DNA of 64,000 nt. Origin: Verrucomicrobiota bacterium (GTDB lineage: Bacteria > Verrucomicrobiota > Verrucomicrobiia > Chthoniobacterales > Terrimicrobiaceae). Under the pieces are notes generated by a model. It did no database searches. It saw only the letters and a list, made by a program, of their open reading frames with translations, and was not told the DNA's origin. The translations under genes were made by a program, and so were the position numbers. The DNA lies in assembly GCA_018970255.1 (NCBI GenBank), contig JAGWWS010000009.1:1-64000 (forward strand), in the 5' to 3' direction. Shown one piece after another: positions 50,671 through 59,368 of this stretch. How positions within the stretch are numbered: position 1 is the first letter of the stretch; every line of letters begins with the position of its first letter.

Positions 50671-51725
50671 TCGCGGAGGAGCGCGGCGGTCGTTTCCCAA
50701 TCCATGCAGGCATCGGTGATGGACACGCCGTATTGGAGTTTCGAGGGGTTGGCGGGAAGCGGTTGGCTGCCGAAGTGGAGGTGGCTCTCGAGCATGGCGC
50801 CGATGAGGCGGTTGTTCCCGGCCGCGCGTTGTTCAAGGATGCTCTTCCAGACTTCCGGCTGGCGGAGCGGGTCCTTGCCGGAATTCGAGTGGCTGCAATC
50901 GACCATGATGCCGCCAGGCAACCCGGCCTTGGCGAGGGCATCGTTGGCTTTTTGGACATCGGCGGGCGAGTAGTTCGGACCGTTGCGCCCGCCGCGGAGG
51001 ACGACATGGGTGTCGGGGTTTCCTGCGGTTTTTACGATGCTGGTGGCGCCGTCGCGGTCGATGCCGAGGAAGCTGTGGGGCGTGCGCGCCGACTTCATGG
51101 CATCGATGGCCGTCTGGAAACTTCCGTCGGTGGCATTTTTGAAGCCGACCGGCATCGAGAGGCCGCTGGCCATCTCGCGGTGGGTTTGGGACTCGGTGGT
51201 GCGCGCGCCGATGGCGGCCCAGCCGACAAGGTCGGCGGTGTATTGAGGGATGATCGGGTCGAGGAACTCCGTGGCCGCGGGCAGGCCGAGTTCGAGGATG
51301 TCGAGAAGCAGCCGGCGGGCGGTCGAGATGCCCTTGGCGACATTGCAGGATTCGTCGAGGTCGGGGTCGTTGATCAGCCCCTTCCAGCCCGTGGTGGTGC
51401 GGGGCTTTTCGAAATACACCCGCATGACGAGGAGGTAGCGGTCCTCCACCTCGCGCGCCAATTCCGCGAGGCAGCCGGCGTATTCGAGGGCCGAGGCGGG
51501 GTCGTGGATCGAGCAGGGGCCTGCGATCACGAGCATTCGCGGGTCTTCGCCCGCGAGGATGGCACGGGCGGCGGCCCGGGTTTTTGAAACGAGGGCCAAT
51601 TGCGCAGGGCTGGCCGGAAGCTGCTCCTTGATTTGCGCGGGGCTCACCAGTCGCGTGACCCCGACAACGCGGAGGTTCTCCACCGGCACGCCGTTGGAAG
51701 CCTGGCTTGGGTTGCGGTCGCTCAT
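50667..51725 (-). CDS. aroG: 3-Deoxy-7-phosphoheptulonate (DAHP) synthase, class I
   Basis: 352 aa. AGPCSIHDPASALEYA, MRVYFEKPRTTTGWKGLIND (metal and PEP site), GARTTESQTHREMASG and MVDCSHSNSGKDP are diagnostic of type Ia AroF/G/H. First step of aromatic amino acid synthesis; which amino acid inhibits it cannot be told. It follows mlaD by 62 bases. aroF or aroH would be equally fair symbols. Confidence 0.95.
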   Translation of the reverse strand: MSDRNPSQASNGVPVENLRVVGVTRLVSPAQIKEQLPASPAQLALVSKTRAAARAILAGEDPRMLVIAGPCSIHDPASALEYAGCLAELAREVEDRYLLVMRVYFEKPRTTTGWKGLINDPDLDESCNVAKGISTARRLLLDILELGLPAATEFLDPIIPQYTADLVGWAAIGARTTESQTHREMASGLSMPVGFKNATDGSFQTAIDAMKSARTPHSFLGIDRDGATSIVKTAGNPDTHVVLRGGRNGPNYSPADVQKANDALAKAGLPGGIMVDCSHSNSGKDPLRQPEVWKSILEQRAAGNNRLIGAMLESHLHFGSQPLPANPSKLQYGVSITDACMDWETTAALLRD

Positions 51726-51787
51726 TGGAAAAGGGTCGGGACAATCCTGCATCGTGCGGCGCGTTGCAAACAAATGTTCCGGCGCGG

Positions 51788-52645
51788 CTAATTGGCCGGC
51801 GGCGGCGTGGTTTTCGAATCCTTATACCAAAGGACACCGTGCTTGCGGAGGTTCGCGATGAGGGCGCGGAGGTTGTCGGCCATCTCGCGGTTCGAGATGA
51901 GCGTGCCGAGCACGCCCTTGCCGGAGCGGACCTGTTCGATCAAGCCCTGCATGGCGGAAAGGGTTTTTTGGAGTTCGTCGGCCGCTTTTTTCGCGGAGTC
52001 CATGGTCTCCTTGCCGCTTTGGACGGCGGTGGAGGCTTCGGCCACCGCCGTTTCGATTTTCGCGGACGCCGCCTGGAGGTTCCGGATGGTGGCGGAAATC
52101 GAGTCCAACTCCTGCTTCGAGAGGACGGTCGAATCGAGTTTTTTGACGACGCCGTTGATGTTGCCAACGGTTTCGCGGAGGTCGGAAATGAGCGTGCCTG
52201 CGCTGTCGGCCATGCCGGCAATCCCGCCGGATTCCATAACGCCCTGGACCGTGGAGCCGGGCTCGATGAAGCCCGCCTTGCCGCCACCGTCGGCGAGGAT
52301 GATTTGGACATATTTGTCGCCGAGGAGGCCCGAACTGCCGATCGAGAATTGGCTGCCGACGGGGATTTTCACCTGCTCGAGGATGCGGAGTTCGACATAA
52401 ACGCCGCGCATGTCCGGCAGGATCGTCGGGGAGTTCATCACGCGGCCGACCTTGGCGCCAGCGAGGAGGACCTCGCCCCCGCGGAGCAGGCCGCTGGCAT
52501 TGGCAAACTCGGCGCGCAGGTTGTAGTAGCTGCTGAAGCCCTCGCCCAAGCGGCCGAAGTAGACGACCATGAGCGCGACGGTGACGAGCCCCGCGAGCAG
52601 GAATAGCCCCACCTTGATTTGTGTCGGTCGTTCCTCGGAGCTCAT
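51788..52645 (-). CDS. mlaD: MlaD-type lipid-binding MCE protein
   Basis: 285 aa: N-terminal membrane helix (about 10-30, KVGLFLLAGLVTVALMVVYF), one MCE domain (about 35-120, GLLRGGEVLLAGAKVGRV and GSSGLLGDKYVQI), then a long coiled-coil (about 155-260). Binds phospholipids in the periplasm and hands them between membranes. The coiled-coil tail is longer than in E. coli MlaD and could span more of the periplasm. Confidence 0.9.
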   Translation of the reverse strand: MSSEERPTQIKVGLFLLAGLVTVALMVVYFGRLGEGFSSYYNLRAEFANASGLLRGGEVLLAGAKVGRVMNSPTILPDMRGVYVELRILEQVKIPVGSQFSIGSSGLLGDKYVQIILADGGGKAGFIEPGSTVQGVMESGGIAGMADSAGTLISDLRETVGNINGVVKKLDSTVLSKQELDSISATIRNLQAASAKIETAVAEASTAVQSGKETMDSAKKAADELQKTLSAMQGLIEQVRSGKGVLGTLISNREMADNLRALIANLRKHGVLWYKDSKTTPPPAN

Positions 52646-52655
52646 CGGGCGGGCA

Positions 52656-53408
52656 TTAGTAGACGCTTTCGCCCGATCTTCCATCCACAAAATCCCGCAC
52701 GACTGGGTCGGTGCAGGCGCGGAGTTCCCCGGTGGTCCCCGAGAAATAAATCCGGCCCTCGTTCAACAGGGCGACGCGGTCGGCGATGTGGTAGCAGCTG
52801 ACCATGTCGTGGGTGACGACAATGGAAGTGACATTGAGGCTGGACTGGAGGCGGCGGATGAGGCGGTTGATGCTGTCGGAGACGATGGGGTCGAGGCCGG
52901 CGGTCGGCTCGTCGTAGAGGATGACATCCGGCGGGGAGATGATGGCGCGGGCGAGGGCCACGCGCTTGCGCATGCCGCCACTGAGGTTTACGGGCATTTT
53001 TTTCTCGTGGCCGGACATGTTCACCATGGAGAGGGACTCGGCGACCTTGTCGCGGATTTTCGCGGGGCTGCGTTCGCCGCGCTCGCGGAGGGGGAAGGCG
53101 ACATTGTCGAAGACATTCATCGAATCGAAGAGCGCGCCGTCCTGGAAAAGCATGCCGATGCGGAGCCGCACGGGTTCGAGTTCGCGTTCCCTGAGCCGCG
53201 TGACCTCGAGGCCGTCGAAAACGATGCTGCCCGCGACCGGTTTCATGAGGCCGATGAGGTGGCGGAGGAAGACGCTCTTGCCGCCGCCGCTCTTGCCGAG
53301 AAGCACGAGCGTTTCGCCCCGGACCACATCAAGGTCGAGGCCGCGGAGGATTTCCTGGCCGCCGATTTTTTGGACGAGGCCGCGGACCTGGATGAGCGGT
53401 GCGTTCAT
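52656..53408 (-). CDS. mlaF: ABC transporter ATPase MlaF
   Basis: 250 aa: Walker A LLGKSGGGKSV, signature LSGGMRKRVALARAI, Walker B VILYDEPTAGLDPI and the switch His in VVTHDM. Powers the Mla complex at the inner membrane. ATG overlaps the mlaE stop; mlaD follows after 10 bases. Confidence 0.95.
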   Translation of the reverse strand: MNAPLIQVRGLVQKIGGQEILRGLDLDVVRGETLVLLGKSGGGKSVFLRHLIGLMKPVAGSIVFDGLEVTRLRERELEPVRLRIGMLFQDGALFDSMNVFDNVAFPLRERGERSPAKIRDKVAESLSMVNMSGHEKKMPVNLSGGMRKRVALARAIISPPDVILYDEPTAGLDPIVSDSINRLIRRLQSSLNVTSIVVTHDMVSCYHIADRVALLNEGRIYFSGTTGELRACTDPVVRDFVDGRSGESVY

Positions 53409-54196
53409 CGGTCGCCGGCGGGAAAAACGATGTTGAGGGCCATGGTGAGGAAGAAGTTCGCAATGAGGATGGCCAGGGAGCAATTGACCACGGTGGCGGT
53501 GGTGGCGCGGCCCACGCCCACGGCGCCGTCCCTCGCCTGGAGCCCCTCGCGGCAGCTGATGAAGACAATCACCACTGCGAAGAAAAACCCCTTCGTGAGC
53601 GCCATGATGATGTCGCTGGAGTCCGTGAATTTCTGGGTGTTTGCCAGGAAATAGACGCCCGTGATGTTGAGGACTTCGACGCCGACATAGTAGCTCGCGA
53701 GGACGCCGCAGGCCACGCATTCCACCACGAGGAACGGCATCGAGATGAACATGGCCAGGGCGCGGGGCACAACGAGGTAGTCGACCGGGTTCACCGCGAG
53801 GGCGCGGAGGGCGTCGATTTGCTGGCTGACCTTCATGGTGCCGATTTCGGCGGTCATGGCGGCGCCCACGCGGCCGGCCACCATGATTCCCGTAAGCACC
53901 GGCCCCAATTCGCGGAACATCGAGAGCGCCACCACGGGACCGACGGCGGTTTCCATGTTGAGGCTTGCGAATTGGAAGTAGGCCTGCGCCGTGAAGACCG
54001 CCCCGGTGAACGCGCCGGTGACAATGACCACGGGCTGCGAGCGGAAGCCGATTTCGGCGATTTGTTGCAGGACCAGCTTCACGCGGATGCGGCCTGCGAA
54101 GCTCGAGCCGAATGTCTCGCCGGCGAGGATGGCCAACTGCCCGAGGTAGAGGAGGAAGGCGTTGCCGGCGTTTTGGAGTGTGGAAAGGAGTGCCAT
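53405..54196 (-). CDS. mlaE: ABC transporter permease MlaE
   Basis: 263 aa with about five membrane helices; GAFTGAVFTAQAYFQFASL and the conserved RELGPVLTGIMVAGRVGAAMTAEIGTM region (helix 3, split) define MlaE/DUF140. Forms the transmembrane channel for phospholipids. mlaB and mlaC are absent here. Confidence 0.95.
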   Translation of the reverse strand: MALLSTLQNAGNAFLLYLGQLAILAGETFGSSFAGRIRVKLVLQQIAEIGFRSQPVVIVTGAFTGAVFTAQAYFQFASLNMETAVGPVVALSMFRELGPVLTGIMVAGRVGAAMTAEIGTMKVSQQIDALRALAVNPVDYLVVPRALAMFISMPFLVVECVACGVLASYYVGVEVLNITGVYFLANTQKFTDSSDIIMALTKGFFFAVVIVFISCREGLQARDGAVGVGRATTATVVNCSLAILIANFFLTMALNIVFPAGDR

Positions 54197-54234
54197 GGGC
54201 GCGCCCGGCGCGGATGGGCGGAATCGGCCGCCGG

Positions 54235-54495
54235 TCAGGAAATGCGCTGGGTTTTCTTGTTCGGGTTCGCCTCGGGCGGGATTTGGCCCACGAACCGCGC
54301 TTGGAGGCCGAGTTTTCTGAAAATCGATTCGATGGTCATCGCGGAGGGAATGTCGCCGTGGAACTCCATGTAAACGATGTCGTGGTTGGTATCGACCTTG
54401 TAGCGCAGCCCGGGCATGACATCGAGCTCGAGCGCGAGGCCGAGCATCTTCTCGGGTTGGCGCAGGCCGGCGGCGTAGATTTCCAGTTCCACCAT
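54235..54495 (-). CDS. Small conserved-looking protein before mlaE
   Basis: 86 aa, no signal peptide or membrane helix. The predicted alternating strand/helix pattern (GLRYKVDTNHDIVYMEFHGD, then MTIESIFRKLGLQARFVGQ) is like a small ferredoxin-type beta-alpha-beta fold (HMA/ACT/NIL-like), without metal-binding cysteines. It is the first gene of the mla unit, 38 bases before mlaE, where STAS-type MlaB-like regulators often occur; it is not a STAS domain. The function is unknown. Confidence 0.65.
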   Translation of the reverse strand: MVELEIYAAGLRQPEKMLGLALELDVMPGLRYKVDTNHDIVYMEFHGDIPSAMTIESIFRKLGLQARFVGQIPPEANPNKKTQRIS

Positions 54496-54597
54496 GGGGG
54501 GAGTTTTCCGCAGCGGATGCGTGTTGCAAAGGGAAATTCGGCAGGGGATTCCGGTTGATCTTGGGGGCGGGGTGGGTCAATTTTCCGCGCCCAACGA

Positions 54598-56910
54598 ATG
54601 ACACGCGGATTCCTCCTCACGGCCATAGCTTTTTTTCTGGCGGTTTCCGGCGTGGTTTCCGCCGAGGAACCCTCCGATCTTTTCCTGCGGGCCTACCAGG
54701 AATTTCAGGCTGGGGAAGGGGATGAGCGTGATGGGAAATCACGCGAGGCTTTCGAGCGCTATCAGGAGACCGTGCGAATTCTGGAGCAAATTCAGGCGAA
54801 AGACCCGACTTGGCAGCAGCTCGTTGTGGAATTCCGTATGCGAAAAGCGCGCGAGGCCATGGAGAGGCTGCAGACAGAATTTGAAAAAACTTCTCGTCCG
54901 CCCGAGCCTCAAGCGCGGGAGGATTTGATTCCTGCCCGCCCGTTCGAGATCGATATTCCCGAGCCATTCGTCGGCACGGCCCCGGCTCCGACACCAACGC
55001 CGGCCCCGCGCACTCCCTTGGTGCAAACTCCCGCCGCATCGAGGGAAATTCTGCCATCGGTGATCGTGCCGCCGTTGCCTTCGGACGAAGAGCTGAGCGC
55101 TCAGGCCCAGGGGGAATTCTTTGCCAGCAAGGGCCGAATCACGGATTTGGAAGCCGAAGTGGCGCGGCTCAAGGGCGAGTTGGCCAGCGCGCGAATGGAG
55201 GTCGAAAAAAATAAAACCGAAATGGTCGCGGCAAAGGCGGAGTTGGCGCAGGCCCGGACCGAATTGGATTCCGTCAAGGCGGAGCGAGACCGCTACAAAA
55301 CAGTTGCGGCCGCCACAGACACTTCGCGCGTCGAAAAACTTTCGTCGCGCATCGCGGAGTTGGAGGCCGACAACGAGGCGCTGCTCGCCGAAAACAAACG
55401 AATCTCCGGCAAGCTCCGCCGTGCCTCGGACCACATCAAGGGGACGATGAAGACGCTGGCCGCGCTCGATGATGACCGCAAAGCCGTCGCCAAACAGCGG
55501 GACAAAGCGGTGCAGCGCGCGGAGCGGCTGAAGGATAATGAGGCGGAGTTGGTCAAACTGAAAACCGAGCGCGACAAGCTGGTCGGTGATTTCGAGAAGA
55601 CCAAAAAAGACATGGAGAAAGCGCAGGCCGAGGGCTTGGCGAAGGCGGAGGAGGAGAAAAAGAAGATCGAGTCGGACTTTGCCCAAACCAAAGCCGATAT
55701 GGAAAAGCAGCTTGCAAACAAGCAGTCACAAATCGACGAACTCGAAAAAATCCGTGCCAACAATCAGGAGCTTGCAGCCCGTCTTGAAAAGGCCGAGCAG
55801 CAAATCACGGAGGCTGAAAAAAACAAAGTCGGGCGGGATGAGCTCGCCAAGCTGGAAACGGAAATCTCCTCCTTGCAAAAGCAACTTGAGGATTCGCGGG
55901 CCGAAATCTCCTCGCGTGACGACAACATCAAAAGCCTGGTTGCGCAGTTGGACGAGGCCACCGGCGAGGTTGCCCGACTGAAGCTGAATCCCGAGCCTTC
56001 CGAGGACTCCAAGCGTTTCACCGAGGAGAATGAACTCCTCCGCTCCATCGTTCTCCGCCAAATCAAGGAACAAAACGAGCGTGCCCGGGCCGTGTCTTCG
56101 CTCGAGCAGGAATTGCAAAAACTCTACGTCAAATCCGACAACCTTTCCGCCCAGCTCGCGGTTTTGACTCGTCCTCCGGCGAATCTCTCGGAAAAGGAAA
56201 TGCTCCTCTTTCGCGAACCGGTCGTGATTTTGGAGGATCCCGACGTGGGGCCGACCCAGTCATCTGTGACGCAGGTCAGCGCCATCCCGGACTTGCAAAC
56301 GGGATTGCCGCCCGCTCCGGAAGGAATCGAGGCGCTGTCGCCGGAGTCTCGCGAGTTGGTCAATCAGGCACGCGACCTGATGCAGCTGCGGCGGTTTACG
56401 GATGCCGAAAAAATCTATGCGCAAATCGTCGAGTCTGCTTCTGACAATCATTTCGCGCTCTCGAATTTGGCCGTCACTCAAATCCAATCCGGCAAACTGG
56501 CCGCCGCGCAGGTCGCCTTGGAAAAAGCGCTGCGGGTGAAACCCGGTGACATTTTCGCATCGGTCAACCTCGCGAATGTTCTTTGCCGCCAGGGCCGCTT
56601 TGACGAGGCGATGGAACTGCTTAAAGAGGTCATCAAAAACGACCCGCAAAATGCCGTGGCGCACAATTACATGGCGATCGCCCTCGGGCGAAAGGGCAAC
56701 ACCGCCGAGGCCGAGGAGTTTTTCCAGCGAAGCATTCTGCTCGATTCCAAGTATCACAACGCGCACTTCAATCTTGCTGTCATGTATGCCGCCAGCGAGC
56801 CACCGGCGCTTGAGCTCGCCAAGAAACACTACGAGCGGGCCAAGCAACTCGGTGCCGACCCCGACTCCACCCTCGAGCAAAGGCTCGAGCACGTGCAGGC
56901 CGCAAACTGA
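54598..56910 (+). CDS. Large exported coiled-coil and TPR protein
   Basis: 770 aa: signal peptide (MTRGFLLTAIAFFLAVSGVV), an N-terminal helical domain, a Pro/Thr linker (TPTPAPRTP), a very long heptad coiled-coil (about 170-510, rich in KAEL/EKLE-type repeats) and four C-terminal TPR units (about 585-765). The last TPR resembles that of the smaller TPR protein at 24677-25333. Likely a periplasmic or envelope scaffold. Divergent from the mla unit. Confidence 0.8.
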   Translation: MTRGFLLTAIAFFLAVSGVVSAEEPSDLFLRAYQEFQAGEGDERDGKSREAFERYQETVRILEQIQAKDPTWQQLVVEFRMRKAREAMERLQTEFEKTSRPPEPQAREDLIPARPFEIDIPEPFVGTAPAPTPTPAPRTPLVQTPAASREILPSVIVPPLPSDEELSAQAQGEFFASKGRITDLEAEVARLKGELASARMEVEKNKTEMVAAKAELAQARTELDSVKAERDRYKTVAAATDTSRVEKLSSRIAELEADNEALLAENKRISGKLRRASDHIKGTMKTLAALDDDRKAVAKQRDKAVQRAERLKDNEAELVKLKTERDKLVGDFEKTKKDMEKAQAEGLAKAEEEKKKIESDFAQTKADMEKQLANKQSQIDELEKIRANNQELAARLEKAEQQITEAEKNKVGRDELAKLETEISSLQKQLEDSRAEISSRDDNIKSLVAQLDEATGEVARLKLNPEPSEDSKRFTEENELLRSIVLRQIKEQNERARAVSSLEQELQKLYVKSDNLSAQLAVLTRPPANLSEKEMLLFREPVVILEDPDVGPTQSSVTQVSAIPDLQTGLPPAPEGIEALSPESRELVNQARDLMQLRRFTDAEKIYAQIVESASDNHFALSNLAVTQIQSGKLAAAQVALEKALRVKPGDIFASVNLANVLCRQGRFDEAMELLKEVIKNDPQNAVAHNYMAIALGRKGNTAEAEEFFQRSILLDSKYHNAHFNLAVMYAASEPPALELAKKHYERAKQLGADPDSTLEQRLEHVQAAN

Positions 56911-56911
56911 G

Positions 56912-57664
56912 TCAGCGCACGCCGAGTATCCAGCCCTCCACTTCGGCCGAACGCTTTTCCTGCTCGGAGAGCTCCGGCTGAAGCATGGACTCCAGCTCTC
57001 CGGATTCGTCTGCCTCGCTCAAAGTTTGAGCTATCGTGAGTGCATCGAATTCATCCGCCGTGAGCCCCGGTGGGGCATCCTCCTTGCGCCAAAGTGATGG
57101 GTAAGCCTCTGCCAGCACATGCTTGCCATCCGGCACTCGAAAGCCATCGAAAGGCCAGAAGTGGATTTTTGAGCCGAGTTCTTTTCGAAAAACATTCAGC
57201 CAAGGAATTCCCGCATGCGTTGATTTGGCAACCGATCCGGGGACGCCGAAATGAAAAACGGATTTCGCTCCACAGCGAATCTCGGCCTGTCGTCGCCACC
57301 GCGCGTTTCCAGGACGATTCCTCGGGTTTTTGCGGAAGTCATCTACTTTGGACCCTTGTTTGTCTGTAGGGAAATCGTTCGATAACACTTCTAAGAAGTT
57401 GCCCCAGTTTTTCCGAATTCCATGGGTTTCAAACCACGAGATCGGGAATGAAAATCCATGATCGATGCCAACAATCACCGGCTCCGGTTTTTTGAAAATT
57501 TCCAGAAGCCAATTGGCAACCTCTCGCCGACTCCAATTCTGCCCCGGTCTTACCAGTTCGCACTGTCCCTGCCTGGCGATGGCGACACGAATTCCTCTGA
57601 GGTGTGTTTCGGGAGACGCCGCCCCCGAGTAATCGATGCCAATGTGAGTTTGAAACCGCGGCAT
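56912..57664 (-). CDS. DUF429-like predicted RNase H-fold protein
   Basis: 250 aa. IGIDYSGAASPETHLRGIRVA at the N-terminus, VIVGIDHGFSFP with the second acidic residue, and DEFDALTIAQTL near the C-terminus fit the RNase H-like DUF429 fold. Function unknown. It follows the second PilB-like gene by 13 bases. The middle of the gene is lower in GC than its neighbours. ATG at 57664 chosen; longer starts overlap the ATPase gene. Confidence 0.72.
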   Translation of the reverse strand: MPRFQTHIGIDYSGAASPETHLRGIRVAIARQGQCELVRPGQNWSRREVANWLLEIFKKPEPVIVGIDHGFSFPISWFETHGIRKNWGNFLEVLSNDFPTDKQGSKVDDFRKNPRNRPGNARWRRQAEIRCGAKSVFHFGVPGSVAKSTHAGIPWLNVFRKELGSKIHFWPFDGFRVPDGKHVLAEAYPSLWRKEDAPPGLTADEFDALTIAQTLSEADESGELESMLQPELSEQEKRSAEVEGWILGVR

Positions 57665-57677
57665 GCGGCGCGCGGGG

Positions 57678-59366
57678 TCAGGTGTATTTGACGACTTCCT
57701 CAATCGTGGTGAGGCCATCGTAAATGGATCGCAGCCCGTCCTCACGAAGCGTCGTCATGCCAAGTTCGATCGCCTTTTGGCGAATCAAGACACCTGGCGC
57801 GCGGTCGTTGATCATCTCACGAATCGGGTCCGAGATTTTCAACAACTCATAGATGCCCTTCCGGCCTTTGTAGCCGGTGTAATTGCACTGCTCGCAGCCC
57901 TTGCCGTAGTGGAAGGTTTTGTCGCCGATGTCGTGGATGCTGAGGCCCAAAGATCCGAGGACCTGCTCGCTCGGTTCGTAGGCGGTGCGGCATGCAGTGC
58001 AGATTTTTCTGACCAAGCGCTGTGCAAGGACGCATTCGAGTGAGGCGGAAATCAAGAAGGGTTCGATGCCCATGTCGACGAGACGAGTGACAGCACCGGT
58101 GGAGTCGTTGGTGTGCAGGGTCGTGAAAACCAGGTGCCCGGTGAGCGAGGCTTGGATCGCGATTTGAGCGGTCTCCGCGTCGCGAGTCTCACCAACGAGA
58201 ATTCGGTCAGGATCCTGACGCAGGAACGCGCGCAGGACTCGGGAGAAGCTCAGGCCGATGGCGTCGTTGATGGGAACCTGAATGATGCCATCGATTTCGT
58301 ATTCCACGGGGTCCTCGGCCGTGAGGAGTTTGGAGTCGACCGTGTTGATTTTGCGCAGGCAGGAATAGAGCGTGGTTGTTTTGCCTGAGCCAGTCGGGCC
58401 AGTGACGATAAAAATGCCGTTGGGCTTTTCGATGACCTGCAGGATGTAGTCCATGATCTCGGCGGGCATGCCGAGGGATTCGAGGTCCAGATTGACGCTG
58501 GAGCGATCGAGGACGCGCAACACGACGCTTTCGCCAAACGCGGTCGGCAGCGTGGAGACACGAAGGTCGACCTGCCGGCCGTTGATCTGGCGCTGGATGC
58601 GGCCATCCTGAGGTAATCGGCGCTCGGCGATGTTCAAATTCGACATCACCTTCACGCGGGAAATCACAGGCAGTGCCAAGCGAACGGGTGGGGGATCGAG
58701 TTCGTAGAGGGCGCCGTCCACGCGGTAGCGGATTTTGAACTCGTTTTCGAACGGCTCGAAGTGAATGTCGCTCGCTCGTGCGGCGATGGCTTTGTCCAGG
58801 ATGGCGTCGACATATTTGACGACGGGCGCGGAGTTGGCCTCGGCCTGGACGGCCTGTTGATTGAACTGATCGCCGTCGCCTTCCTCGACAACCATATCGC
58901 CGCCGAGTTGGGAGAGGATTTCTTTGATGCTGGAATCCTCCGAGCCGTAGTGGGAGCGGATCAGCTCCTGAACGCGCGATGGCAAGCCGACCACCTGCAC
59001 GATCTCGCGTCCCAGGGCGAAGCGAAGGTCCTCAAGGACCGGCGTGTTGAGCGGATCCGCGAGTGCCACGAAAATGGTGTTGCCGGAAGCGGCTACGGGA
59101 AGTGCACCGTGGAGGCGCGCCAGACCCGAGGGAATCAAGGCCAGTGTTCCCGCCTCGGGTTCGAAGGAGGAGAGATCGTTTGCTTCGACGCCGAGTGATT
59201 CCGCAAGGCCGTGAAGGAAATTCGCCTCGTCCACGACCCCGCTCTCAATGAGGACGGTATCGATGGACTTCCCGCCGGGGCCCGCCAAGTCGGCGATTTG
59301 GCGCGCCTGCTCCTTGGTCAGGAAACCGCGTTCAATGAAAACCTCCAATGTCTGCCCGGTGTCCAT
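57678..59366 (-). CDS. GspE/PilB-family secretion ATPase (second of two)
   Basis: 562 aa: N-terminal MshEN/T2SSE-N domains (about 5-150), then the ATPase core with Walker A TGPTGSGKTTTLYS, Walker B ILVGETRDAETA, and a tetracysteine zinc element (CTACRTAYEP and CEQCNYTGYKGR). Assembles type IV pili or a type II secretion pseudopilus. It starts two bases after its paralogue. No pilC, pilT or pilin gene is in the window. Confidence 0.92.
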   Translation of the reverse strand: MDTGQTLEVFIERGFLTKEQARQIADLAGPGGKSIDTVLIESGVVDEANFLHGLAESLGVEANDLSSFEPEAGTLALIPSGLARLHGALPVAASGNTIFVALADPLNTPVLEDLRFALGREIVQVVGLPSRVQELIRSHYGSEDSSIKEILSQLGGDMVVEEGDGDQFNQQAVQAEANSAPVVKYVDAILDKAIAARASDIHFEPFENEFKIRYRVDGALYELDPPPVRLALPVISRVKVMSNLNIAERRLPQDGRIQRQINGRQVDLRVSTLPTAFGESVVLRVLDRSSVNLDLESLGMPAEIMDYILQVIEKPNGIFIVTGPTGSGKTTTLYSCLRKINTVDSKLLTAEDPVEYEIDGIIQVPINDAIGLSFSRVLRAFLRQDPDRILVGETRDAETAQIAIQASLTGHLVFTTLHTNDSTGAVTRLVDMGIEPFLISASLECVLAQRLVRKICTACRTAYEPSEQVLGSLGLSIHDIGDKTFHYGKGCEQCNYTGYKGRKGIYELLKISDPIREMINDRAPGVLIRQKAIELGMTTLREDGLRSIYDGLTTIEEVVKYT

Positions 59367-59368
59367 GG

